From Pyrrhoderma lamaoense (lineage: Eukaryota; Basidiomycota; Agaricomycetes; Hymenochaetales; Hymenochaetaceae): a stretch of DNA of 64,000 nucleotides. Shown here piece after piece: positions 13,173 through 23,984 of the stretch. The stretch is taken from NCBI GenBank assembly GCA_002794735.1, contig NBAZ01000014.1, positions 248,001-312,000 of the forward strand, written 5' to 3'. The notes under the pieces were generated by a model. That model was not told where the DNA came from and did no database searches. It saw nothing but the letters and a program-made list of their open reading frames with translations. A program made the position numbers and the translations under genes. Numbering within the stretch: position 1 is the stretch's first letter; the number at the start of each line of letters is the position of its first letter.

Positions 13173-13997
13173 ATGAGACTCTTTCTTGGACTAGCCCTGC
13201 TACCGTTTGTCTTAGTTTCAGCTCAAGATAGGAGTTTAAGGACAGTTGTCGAGACGTTTAATGAATTTAATGTGCGTATATTGCCACGTAGATAATACAG
13301 AATGCGTACTTACTCTTAATTTTCATTAAGGTATCAAAGGATGCAGATATCACTTTTGATCCTAGTATCCTTTTTGAAGTAGCGTTCCCTCAAGCTTCTG
13401 GAGATGATGTCCCGATCCACGCTGGACTGCAACTTCCGCGAAACCGTTAGTTTCATGTCTAGTTTTGAATCTGACTAGTAATACAATTCAACTTGAACTT
13501 GTAACCAGAGACAGCAATACCTCCTATTTTTGCAGTTGAGCGCTTTGGTTCTCTACGAGCTGCGAAAGGCACATTCGTCGTGGCTATGGTAGATCTCGAC
13601 CCACCAACTCCACAAATGCCCACAGAGGCTCAAATTAGACACTTCTTGGGCGGAAACTTCGCTCTTGGAGAAACTAATTCCCGAGGTCTTACGCTATTGT
13701 CCAATTCCACGCCAGCTATCTCGGAGTTCCTGCAACCAACACCACCAGCTGGATCTGATCCACATAGGTAACTTGACTTTTTTGTTCTTCTTGACTTTAA
13801 GCTGAATAAGTAATCTCACTGGCAGATACGTATTTTTGCTTTTCCAACAACCACCTCAGTTCAACCAGCAGACAGAAGTAAATATAACCACGCCAGTTGA
13901 AAATTTCAACATCAGTCAATTTGCTATTGATGTTGGGCTTGGGAATCCTCTAGGAGGAACTTTCATGCTGGTGGGCCCAGACGCTAGTAGTGACTGA
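13173..13997 (+). CDS. Secreted PEBP-like protein 1
   Basis: Phosphatidylethanolamine-binding-protein family member with a signal peptide ('MRLFLGLALLPFVLVSAQ'), so predicted to be secreted or vacuolar. Three introns join in frame: after 'NEFN', inside 'RNQT' and inside 'PHRY'. The family core is visible: 'FVVAMVDLDPPTPQMPTEAQ' (D-x-D-x-P ligand-pocket motif), 'IRHFLGGNFALG', 'LSNSTPAISEFLQPTPPAGS', 'RYVFLLFQQP', and the C-terminal 'LGNPLGGTFMLVGPDA'. Length, about 220 residues, is normal. Family members bind phospholipid head groups or act as carboxypeptidase Y or kinase inhibitors; which applies here is unknown. It is the first of a tandem pair. Confidence 0.9.
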
Positions 13998-14523
13998 GAT
14001 ACGATCCATCAAGTTTATGTTATTGGAATGCAGCAGAGGTCCCTGTGAGAAAATACATCATGTACTACAACTCGTTATGCGGATATTTACAGTGTTTAAA
14101 TTACCGAAGACCTCAAACGTTCAATAGTATTGATTTCGATGATTATTTTAAAGTCTATCACGAAATAAATAGAGCTGTAGCTTTGCTTCGATACTACTAG
14201 TCTGGGAACATAACTACTGTGAGCACCTGCACTGTGCTTACATCTCCCAGGAGGCCCAAGGTCAGTATTATGGTTGACTTCTTCAACTTTGTCATCTTTT
14301 ACTGCACATGGTTTTGGAGCTACATGTAATTAAAGGCTTGAGAATGCGAATTGGCTGTCGTCGCACCGGGCTATCTAGAGAACACGAAAATAATGTTACT
14401 GGTTTACTCTTAATAGTGCAACCATATGACTTCTCAAACTATCCCACAGGGAATTTGCCAAGCTATAGACGGGTATAAAAGCAGACGCAATGCAGTATAA
14501 TACAACTCATCTAAAATACTACA
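13998..14523 (+). other. Spacer between tandem PEBP-like genes
   Basis: 3' flank of PEBP gene 1 and promoter of gene 2, including a clear TATA box. No other feature is seen. Confidence 0.4.
14474..14481 (+). promoter_or_regulatory. TATA box of PEBP-like gene 2
   Basis: TATAAAAG lies about 43 bases before the ATG, close to the spacing seen for PEBP gene 1. An out-of-frame ATG at 14490 probably lies upstream of the transcription start. Confidence 0.55.
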
Positions 14524-15352
14524 ATGCTCTCTCAGAAAATTACATTTTTTGTTTTGGTTGCACTTTGTACTTTTTCCTTGTCACAAGATACCGATTTAGC
14601 AACAGTAAAGGCTACTTTCGATATTGCAGAGGTACACATTCCGATAGTAAGCCCCAAGAAGATACTAGATTGACTTACTGGTATACTATAGATCCCCGAA
14701 GATACTGAGTTGACATTTGACCCCACAACTCTACTTGAAGTCTCATTTCCTCAATTGTCATCAAATGCTGTAGATGTTACTGCGGGGTACAACTTGTCAG
14801 AAATCGTAAAGATCTTCATTATGAATCATGATGCAAAGCGATTAGAACACTTATTTTGTCATAGAAACCGCCATTCCCCCAATATTCGCAATACAGGATG
14901 CCACGACGGAGCAATCGACAGGAACATTCGTTGTTGCCATGGTGGATCTAGATGCCCCGACTCCGCAGCAGCCTACAAATGCCCAGATTCGACATTTTCT
15001 CGGAGGAAACTTCGCTCTTGGTTCGTCGGATACTGATGGGCTATCGATTTTATCCAATTCTACGCCCGCTGTGTCCGAGTATAAGCAGCCTACTCCACCT
15101 GCTGGATCTGACCCACATCGGTGTGCTAGTTTTATATTGGTTTAAAACACCGTTTATACTCATGATCTTGACTTTGTTCCAAGTTATGTATTCTTGCTTT
15201 TCAACCAGCCGGACGGGTTTAATGACCAAACCCTGGTCAATTCAACCACGTCCATCTCAAATTTCAATATTAGTCAGTTTGCAGCTGATGTAGGCCTCGG
15301 AGAACCTATTGGTGGAACATTTATTCTTGTTGGCCCCGATGCAAGTGTGTGA
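14524..15352 (+). CDS. Secreted PEBP-like protein 2 (tandem paralogue)
   Basis: Close paralogue of the gene just upstream. Signal peptide 'MLSQKITFFVLVALCTFSLS', then 'FVVAMVDLDAPTPQQPTNAQ' with the D-x-D-A-P motif, 'IRHFLGGNFALGSS', 'RYVFLLFNQPDGF', 'FNISQFAADVGLGEP' and the C-terminal 'GGTFILVGPDASV'. Introns occupy the same three positions. At the second junction the donor after 'NLSEI' (about 14800-14805) is out of phase by one base with the exon starting 'TAIPPIFA'. In the paralogue the junction codon spells Asn-Gln-Thr, so one A seems lost from an A run. Otherwise it is intact and of normal length. Confidence 0.88.
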
Positions 15353-15802
15353 GTTATTGGTGGAAATTACACTGTTTTTGTCTGGATGCATGGATGTAAA
15401 TATTACAAACTATGTTCCTTCCACCGGTGTTGTAAGAATTCAAAGAAAAGGCTTCTTGAAGGGCTGGATATAATAACATACATTGCTTGATATCTGTTTG
15501 GGCTTGAGTTCACTGTTTTTGCATCCGCATCACCTCTGTGATGCGACTAGAACAGACATACTTAATGCTTTTGGCTAAGTTGACCGAAATGAAGCAAGAA
15601 AGAATTCAATTAAATAGCATTCAGCTTTACATTCGTGGTGTTCTGCATATTGTTATTATAATGTCTGCTTCTATATACTTGAACCCTCAATGTAAGAATA
15701 AATAATCTATTTACACATCATACTCTTTCCAGATATGATCTATACATTAATTTTACACTTTCTTGTAAGAGATGTATGATATTGACATCAGTCCACAAGT
15801 CC
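15353..15802. other. Convergent intergenic region
   Basis: 3' ends of PEBP gene 2 (+) and UFD2 (-). No other feature is recognisable. Confidence 0.4.
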
Positions 15803-18800
15803 TCAAGGAGTATCCACATCCATACTCGCTGTTTCGTTTCTAGCAGTAAAAGGTGCGGATGCCTTCTTCTTCCGTTCTGCAAGGAAGGCTTCAATTTGAG
15901 ATTTCAGCTCGGTGTCTGATGTAAGCAAGAAATAGAGTCAGCTTGCAATTGGAGTTTGTAAAAATGGTTGGCTTACTTGGAACAACTTCTTCCAAGGTAA
16001 GAGGGGATCGGTTGAATGGATCCTTATTATCAGAGAGAAGATGCGATTTGATTGTTGAGCGATCAATATTGACTTTCGAGGACGGCAATGTAACTGGGTC
16101 ACGCATGAGAGTGAACATTAAGGGATCTGTCGACAATGGTTAATATCATAGCGTAGAGACAACGAAACATGACAACGAACCAAGGAATTCATCTGGTACA
16201 TCTCCAAGGTCATCCTCGGCTTCCAGAGTGACCTTCATCTCCTCCACCTTATTAACAAACACCCCTAACTTCTCAATCTCATCCTCACTCTTTAAGAGCT
16301 TAGAACGAGCAATACCTGCAGCCCGCTCGAAGAGTTCCTTTTTATAACTCCTTCCATCGTTAGCAACAGCCCGCACAAATTCTTCCTGGTCAGCAAGATT
16401 CAGGTAAATTTGTAAGATATCACTGAGCAGTTTCCTCGGATCAAAGCGATATTTTTCACGATCCTTTACCGCGATGTTTGAGCAACGAGGACCAGCGAGA
16501 GCATCGAGGTTATAATCCAACATAGCAGCAAGTCTGTCAACGATCTCAGGAACCATGAAAGGAGCTTTGGTCTCTGCCGTAAAAATCTTTAAGAGTTCCA
16601 CGGTCGACCTCCCAAGAGTGGTGTAACCAGAAGCATGCCTCTCTAGCGAGCGAAGAGTACCTTCTCGCTCTCTTCTGTATTGTGCAGGCTTTGTTTGCCA
16701 TTCCGGACTATTCATCTCTTTTTGAATAGACGCAATTTGAGACAATTCGTTCAATGACTCATCCATAAGGTATGTCACGTCATTAATCATGAGATTGGCG
16801 AAACGAACGAACTTATCAACATTCCTTTGTTTAAAATCAGTAATTGATGCCAAACTATCAGATATACAGTTATACAGCATACCTCGCTTCGTTATTCAAA
16901 GCTGCGCGATGGGTCGGGTTATCCCAGATAGCTTTAAGAATATATGCAATATTTCGTCTACAAGTGAGTGAGTATATTACTTTATAGGGTAGTCACTGTT
17001 GCTCATACCGGGCATCTGCAATGTTTGTTATTATTAATTGAGAGAAAGAGTTTGGGCAGCTTACTGAATTTGTCGTAAAACTGTGAGCTTGCACCAGTTT
17101 GTTCAACCTCTGTCGTATTTTACCATCAAACCAAGTTAGTAGATATAAAAGCCTCTCTACATACCGATGTAAAACGACATCAAGGCGGGCATGAGATGCT
17201 TTAAAGCAAAAGGATGAGTATTCAGGATGTTACCAAGCACACCATTTTGCTCCCGTCCGTAGCTAAGAGTACCAAAGAAAATGACCTCATTTATCTTGGC
17301 CTTTAGGAAGGGGTTTTTGATATACCATGTTGACCGCAAGAACGTGAGCGCCCAAATTACAAGCTCATTTTTTCCAGTAATATCAAAACTTGTGGGAGAA
17401 TTTCTGGAGCGAAGTTAGTACAAGATTTTAGCGGATTGAAAAGAGTATACCTCATCAAGAAGAGAAGGAAGTCCACGATATCTTCTAAGAAATACTCCGG
17501 AAGCATTTTGAAAACAGTAGGGATCTCTTGAGGTAGAGGTATTCTAAGCATTTTTGGATTAGATGAGTCAATTGGGGGACGAAACTGTTCGACCTACTCA
17601 ACAACAGGCATAGGGTGAGTCCTCTTTGGATCCACGAGACGGATGAGCCAAGTCTCAACAAAATTCGTGAACCCAATTTGTCTATGGACAAACTCGGGAT
17701 CAAGCAGTTGTACTTGGTACGCAAACTGGTCTGCATGTACTTTAGATAGTTCCTTCTGTCATAATAACTTAGACTTCGGAACTCTGAACGAATATACACA
17801 GGTTGTTTTACCTTTGCTGCTTCAATTCCAACTTGTGCTCGAGCAATGAAAGGGTTCTATTTTGAATCCTAATGAGCAATAAAACCTGAAAACAATTATA
17901 AATACTAACACCAGCTGGCAGGGATTCTAGTGATGATGTAAGGTAGTCAATATGCCTTTGAATTTCGTCCACTTGCTTATATAAGTCATCGAATGTTTGT
18001 AATGTTCTGTTAAGTCCGTAGTGATTTACAGCGGAAGTCAGGTAGAAAATGTCAGAGATAAAATTTGGGCTGCATTAGAATTTATTATATACAACAATAA
18101 GCCATCCCAGTTATAGTAGAAGAATATAATCGCACCATCAGACTCTGGGATACCCTTTTCCCATTCTGCTACTTCGTCGCTTGTAGCCTTAATACGTGTT
18201 TCCTCCTTGACGTCAACACGACTTGAGCGGCCCAAGTATAGCGGATCTATCCGATCAATCTTGGTAGTATATTTTCTTAAGTTTGTCCGTCAAAATACCA
18301 AGAGGAACCATGTACCTTTGTAAACTTAGCATCCATGAACGGTTCAGCGAATTTCAGGAGAATAGTTTGTAAGTTAATCATAAAACCGTCTGAAGCAACA
18401 GTGTCGGGATCCACCTAGTAATTATATGATGCTTAGTGTATCACACCACAACCAAGAGCATGTTTCACGTACTTGCATCCCTCCTCTTTTAACATTCAAG
18501 GAGACAACCCTAGAGAGATACTGTAATACATTCTCACGCGAAACAGGGGAAACACGGACAAGCGTATTGAAAACTTGGAACAATGTTGCCTTCGCAAAAG
18601 TAATTCAGTCAGGACAAAATCACGGTCAAGCCAAGCTCACGGGAAGGGTTGATATTCATACCTGTAAACTCTTTAGGGTTCCTCTGAGGCTAGCATTTGA
18701 TGATTCAACATCATCGCGAGTTCGTTTTTCCGGTTCCGAAAAGTATGTATTTGCAATTCCCGCCTATATAATTGTTTTATTCCAAAGGGAAAAAAAAAGA

Positions 18801-20238
18801 AACCGATAAAGCTTACCCATTCTCTTCCAAAGACGTTTAGACGAAGTAATGGACCCATCAAGCTTAAGTGTTCAAAAGTAGGTGCGGTTGCTTCGGGTGG
18901 GTTCCACTCGGGTAGCTGAGTGATCATTATGGCAATTGGTTTGACGGATACCAAAGCTTCCAAGCCACTTGTTACTCCTCGCCATGCCGCATCAGCGCCG
19001 CCGAGGCCTTCCGGACGTTTGAGAGCTTCATGATGGAGAAGCATCTTGACTGTAGTCCCTAAAACATTTGCAAGCTCTCCATCAGGCTCGAATCTCCGAG
19101 CCAGGTCTTGCAAGAATAAGGGCACTTCACTTGGGGACAGAATTGCGCCAGAAGACCGATTCAAGAGTGGATCTGTTAGACTCGATAAGGAAAGAAGGCT
19201 TGAAAGAAGCTCATAGTGACCGGTTGGCTTGCTGATGAGATTATTAGAAGCGTGTACCGTATCTGTGATTAATATTACTACCTTTGAGTTTGAGGAAACA
19301 TTCCCGGATCTTGCAAGTCTAAGCCGGCATAGCTAATTATTAAATCTCTTAGCTTGTCGAGGACGGTATGGATGTGTTGTAGATCTTGAGGCGTATAGTT
19401 CTGTCCAATTGATCAACAACTCGGTTGTAACAATTGATAACCTGTTACTGACCCTTTTTCCGAGAGAATTGCGGATACCGTTATGTCGCCTCCAGCATCC
19501 GATGAGATATTCCAAGACAGTCTCATCCGCGGGAAGGGATGCCAGTACTGGTAGGTAATCAAGATCATCCCTACTTTCTGATTAATAAATTATATTTAGA
19601 AGTTTATTGATTTATAACATACGACATTGAAAGTGGATTAACATCAAGTCTCGCTATTAGTAGGCGATCAATTATATCCGCTGAGAGCTTATCAGAGCCC
19701 GAATGACCTAGAAATATCTGCATATAAGGATCATATTTCTATTGCTGCTGAGATTACTTACCAGCTTTCTCCGCATCCAACTCTTCTTTCAAGTACTTCA
19801 GCCACACAAATTCCCAGCCATGGCTTTCAGCGTATTCTCTCTATAGTTGATATGAGCTAGAGTTGAGGAGTTTATTATTTTGTAACTTTACATTGAGAGT
19901 TACGCGGAGAACATGACCGATTGTCTCGTGTTCCCAAGTTTCTTGGTCCAACTTAACAGGCCCGATCGGCGCTTTTCTGATAGGTGTTGGTGAAGAAGTC
20001 GAAGCAACCGGAGTAGGCGGAGATGGAGAGACAGCCGCTTTTGGTTTGGGTGGTGGGGAGGCGGGTCGAGTTGAAGAAGATGTACTAGGAGAAGGTGTGG
20101 TAGAGCCCCCGAGCTTTGCTAGTCTTTTCAAGCGAACCTGACAGTTACTTGAGTATATTGTTCAATCCACATAATCCGGGGTGGACATACCTTTTCAGCG
20201 TCATCCATTGGACTTCTACTAGTATTTTCACCGCTCAT
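15803..20238 (-). CDS. UFD2: Ubiquitin conjugation factor E4 (UFD2/UBE4 family)
   Basis: E4 ligase that extends ubiquitin chains on substrates for proteasomal degradation, working with Cdc48 in cytosol and nucleus. The N-terminus is Ser/Pro-rich, then the large helical Ufd2 core: '[20 protein letters not shown]', '[15 protein letters not shown]'-like segment read as '[19 protein letters not shown]', '[18 protein letters not shown]', '[17 protein letters not shown]', '[20 protein letters not shown]'. A C-terminal U-box follows: '[18 protein letters not shown]' and '[20 protein letters not shown]'. It ends after an acidic 'SMDVDTP'. There are a dozen or more short introns, including a 7-base microexon. 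The ATG at 20238 ('[10 protein letters not shown]') is preferred; an in-frame upstream ATG at 20334 is possible. All junctions I checked keep frame. It is head-to-head with MRPL35. Confidence 0.95.
17009..17015 (-). other. UFD2: 7-nt microexon of UFD2
   Basis: Reads ATGCCCG on the minus strand between an AACATTGCAG acceptor and a GTATGAGC donor. Flanking introns are about 49 and 51 bases. Including it joins '...QFYDKF' to '[14 protein letters not shown]' as F-N-A-R-R-N-I in frame, matching the spacing in the conserved UFD2 segment. Skipping it breaks the frame. Confidence 0.8.
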
Positions 20239-20432
20239 TTCTGTGTTATTGGTATGTGATTGAGGCTTGCAAGTCGTGGCGGGCTTTGCTTTCTGTATGA
20301 ATTGCAGCTTACTTTTGTCATCCACTTGACACACGCGTCTACTTGTGAGCGTGCCACGCGCCGATCACTTTCCAAACTGGGTGAACTGTTTTTACCTTTG
20401 TCTATGTCAAATTCAAGAAAAACAGAACAATC
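20239..20432. promoter_or_regulatory. Divergent promoter region UFD2 / MRPL35
   Basis: About 190 bases separate two start codons pointing away from each other, so the two housekeeping genes likely share a bidirectional promoter. No specific motif is assigned. Confidence 0.5.
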
Positions 20433-20785
20433 ATGTTCTCCCTTAGGTCCCTCGCTACCCTTAATGTTGCCGGTTTATCAAGTCTGAAATCGTTTCGCTC
20501 GTTCTCAGTATCGTCTACTTCACTCTTTCCGAAACTCAAGACTCATCAGGGAGCAAAGAAAAGATGGAAAGCTATCTCGAACGGCAACTTCAAGCGGGTC
20601 AGCACAAAACACACCCCTTGAATGTTGTCAACTGATATTTTCGTAAACTCAAATAGGCTCGTGCGGGACATTCACATTTAAATGTTTGCAAGTCACCGAA
20701 TAGGAAGAACCATCTTTCACAGACAGCGTATGCAACCACAACACAGAAGGCAAAGCTTCGTAAAATACTACCTTACGGAAGCTGA
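20433..20785 (+). CDS. MRPL35: Mitochondrial large-subunit ribosomal protein bL35m
   Basis: Component of the mitochondrial ribosome. The N-terminus is a typical presequence rich in Ser, Arg and Leu ('MFSLRSLATLNVAGLSSLKS'), followed by the bL35 core: 'KLKTHQGAKKRWKAISNGNF', then after one intron 'RARAGHSHLNVCKSPNRK' and the C-terminal 'KAKLRKILPYGS'. The K-T-[HK]-x-[GA]-A-K-K-R-[WF] signature of L35 is clear. About 100 residues, as expected for the mitochondrial form. Confidence 0.93.
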
Positions 20786-21472
20786 AAGATTAGGTACATC
20801 AAGCAAGGCTCAATATCACAGTGAGTAAGCATTCCTCGTCTACTGAAATTTTCTATAAAATGACATTATCTTTGGATTGCTTGAAAGTAAATTACTCTAT
20901 CTTAATATACAGCTATCGGCTGACTAGAATTTCTTCTGGTTTCTGGTAATTAACTACGCTGAAAAAAATGAGATAAACAAGATTCAAACCCTTTAGGTTT
21001 CTGTCATTGCGAGTTTGCACTGGGCAACTCGTGTTGGATACTGTCGACTATTGGAGATACGCTAAAGATTTTTCGTGAAAGTAATGAATAGGATTTTACT
21101 GAGTTTCGAAACAATGATCCAGCTTCTTATAAGATAAGGATTTCAAGCATTCTGAGCGATTATGCACACATATTAGTATTTTTATCATTTAAACGCCTTT
21201 AGAAACACAGCAATGCAATAGCCGAGTAGGGTCTCTGAAGATAGCCTCATATCTGACATAGCTTCTCTTCTTTAAATACACATGTATAGTCGGCCGCTGT
21301 CGGATATCGCCCTATCAGAGTCTGCACATGTATAATAATAATATACGTGAGCATGTACGTGTGAATATGACCATGGTCATGACGGTAAATCAAAGTATAA
21401 ATGCCGCCCATTGTCTTGTTTCCGATTAAAACGTTGGTTTCCTGTGATCATTAACTTCCCTCTTCCTCTTGA
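20786..21472. other. Intergenic, nothing recognised
   Basis: MRPL35 3' flank and kinase promoter. No coding frame, RNA gene or repeat is recognisable. Confidence 0.4.
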
Positions 21473-23505
21473 ATGGCAAGGTTTCCCTCTCCTTCTAATA
21501 CTTTTTACGATGATATTGTAGCAGTGGATCCTGAATTTTTTAAATCTGATATCACGGCGGGTCAAGACTGGTGTCTAATTGAGACAATCTCCGATCCTAG
21601 CAGCTCGACTCAGGCATGGAGAGAAGCTGCGTTTATTCTGTTAGAGGGTCGTTGGGTGAACTTGGACATGTGTGATCTGGACTATGTCTATGAAGGGAGG
21701 GACGAGACGCTGTCCGGTACGGAAACTTCGGTAAGCTGGGCATTTCTACATAATACTATTTCTCTGCTAATGCAGGATTATCTTCAGTTTACTGCATATT
21801 TTTCAAGGAAGATCCTTCCGAGAATCTCCATGAGGGGAAGTAGCCTACTAGCTTCGGAGAGTGATATAAAGGTCCACCAGACTTGGAGTCAAACTGATCC
21901 TGTCAAGGTCCTGCAAGGAGACGATCATTATACTCTTGAGCTCGTAGTCAACAGTGCATTACGTGAAATAAACCAAATATCCAAACTTTTGTGAATGTCC
22001 TCTAGTGCCCAAACCAATAAAAGTCTTATATAGTATACTTCTAGGAAAGTAATACGCATCGCTAGACTTGCGGATAGGAGGCTTAGCATTGCAAGACTAG
22101 AAAAATCAGTTTTAGATCTCGGAAGTAAAGAGAACCCTTCTGCGGACGACACGCAAATGCTGGCATGCACACTCGAAATCGCACAAAAGGTATTGTTCAA
22201 CTGTGTTACCGGAAATCATATAGTTGATAGTGGGCTATCTAGATTCTAGATGACAAGCCTGGCTTTGAACCTGGGCAAGTTACGACTGAGCATCGAACCC
22301 TGCTAAGTAACTTGCTCTTCAGAGGAAGAAAAGAGGGACATCTACCGAGCCGGTTTTACGTAAAGGATGTCATACGAGTTGGGAAAGACCCTGTCGCTGG
22401 TGGCGGATTTGCTGACGTATGGAGAGGAGAATGGGACAAAAAACCCGTTGCACTGAAAGTTTTGCGGGTATTTGGTACTACTGGAGAGCGGCAATGGAAG
22501 TTGATGAAACAAGTAAGTATCCTTATCTACTGGGAAAGAATTTATCGGGTTTCATGCATCGTTTAGGAATTGTGTAAAGAAGCTTACATCTGGAAAGCCA
22601 TATCTCATCCTAGTATTATGCCATTTTTTGGGTTATGCACGACCGAGTTTGGACCCAGAGTTGCTCTGGTATCTCCATGGATGGAAAATGGCGATTTAAG
22701 AAGTTATCTTATTCGTAATTCGGATGTTGATAGGAAATCAATAGTTCGTCTACTATGAACATCCTTGATATTATAGCCAAAAGCTGATATCGGTTCTTAA
22801 TAGCTGCATGGAATAGCCTGTGGATTAGCATATATGCATAGCCCAAGGGTGCAAGTAGTACATGGTGATATTCGCTGTGTGAGATGGTGCTGTCCGTTTT
22901 TAAGACATTCTCTGATTGACTAAGAGAACACTAGGCCAATGTTCTTGTGGATAGTGACGGAAATCCACGGATAAGTGATTTTGGTTTAGCCCAGTTTGAG
23001 GAACTACATGCAACTATGTCTGGAGCTTCATCTAGAAAGGGGAGAGGAAGCCTCCGTTGGCAAGCCCCGGAACTTGTGCTCCCGGCGACTTTCGGGGGAA
23101 TGGGGTACACACAACGAAAAGCGATGTATATGCATTTGGAATGACTTGTCTGGAAGTAAGTAACCTTGTTTTCGCGCTCAGTGTATATTATGCATTGTTT
23201 CAAGGATTAAATGGGATTTCATTAGGTTTATACAGAGCAAGCTCCATTTTTCGGGAAGACAGAAGTTCATGTCATACAGATGATTTTACGTGGAGAACGC
23301 CCTAGTGTAGAACTTGAGCAACTAGATTACATCAAGAATAGGGGGCTGACAGATGGTTTATGGTCAATAATTGTTCATTGTTGGAGTGAAGATCCGCTGG
23401 TCCGACCTGAGATGTATCGACTAGCGCAGTGGCTTCGAGTGAGTATAATTTTCTTAGTTTACCGAACCCTCCATATATAACCCCTTTCCACCACACTGCT
23501 AGTAA
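21473..23505 (+). CDS. TKL-type protein kinase with novel N-terminal region, one apparent frameshift
   Basis: Predicted soluble Ser/Thr (tyrosine-kinase-like) kinase. The N-terminal 240 or so residues ('MARFPSPSNTFYDDIVAVDP'...) match no domain I know. The kinase domain follows: glycine loop 'VAGGGFADVWRGEW', the Lys in 'VALKVL', αC Glu in 'ELCKEAYIWKAISHPSI', hinge 'LVSPWMENGDLRSYL', catalytic loop 'VVHGDIRCANVLVD' (HGD in place of HRD, Asp and Asn kept), 'ISDFGLAQF', APE motif 'WQAPELV', 'KSDVYAFGMTCLE' and 'VHCWSEDPLVRPEM'. About seven introns; the one starting at GTTCGT near 22745 restores normal spacing before 'LHGIACGLAYMH'. Near 23106-23116, between 'GGMGYT' and 'KSDVYAFG', one base appears to be missing. 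The last exon is probably a bare stop after 'AQWLR' (TAA at 23503). Confidence 0.85.
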
Positions 23506-23984
23506 ACAGCAATTTATGGTTTCTAACGAGTCTGCTCACGGGTGGGATAACAAATGTAAAGTAGAAATATGGAATTTAGTCTCATGTACGAACTAAAGAT
23601 TGCGGGCTGGTTCTTCAAGTGTTGGTCTATGTATTTACCAATGTATGTTTTGTATCATAGTTTCTCGGGGTTCTAAAACTTGAATATCTCCCGTCAAGCC
23701 AAAGAAAGCATTCCTCCCATGTCAGGGACCGAATGTAGAACATAATCCTAAAACAAATGCAACCGGTCCCTAATTGCATTCATTCATTTTTTGATTAATA
23801 AAAAAGGTAATTGCCATAATCGTAGGCTAGCTCCGATCACTATAACCAAAAACTCACGCGCAGCAGGTACTGCGCCAGGAAATCGCCTCAGCATACTTAC
23901 ACAAACACACACAAAAAACGAGAGTGTTCTCTGTTACTTGCAGCGGCGTAGCCGCTTTGTATAACACATCTGCCTGGGGCATTC
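23506..23984. other. Intergenic, nothing recognised
   Basis: Kinase 3' flank and promoter of the membrane-protein gene; no other signal is seen. Confidence 0.4.

Noticed and set aside
17485..17799. Possible frameshift in UFD2 ('[13 protein letters not shown]' versus '[10 protein letters not shown]')
   Set aside because: The family frame ('[20 protein letters not shown]') is continuous through this exon; the other frame only looked plausible by chance.
22735..22805. Apparent missing donor in the kinase after 'IVRLL'
   Set aside because: A donor nine bases earlier (GTTCGT) gives a normal intron and normal kinase spacing.
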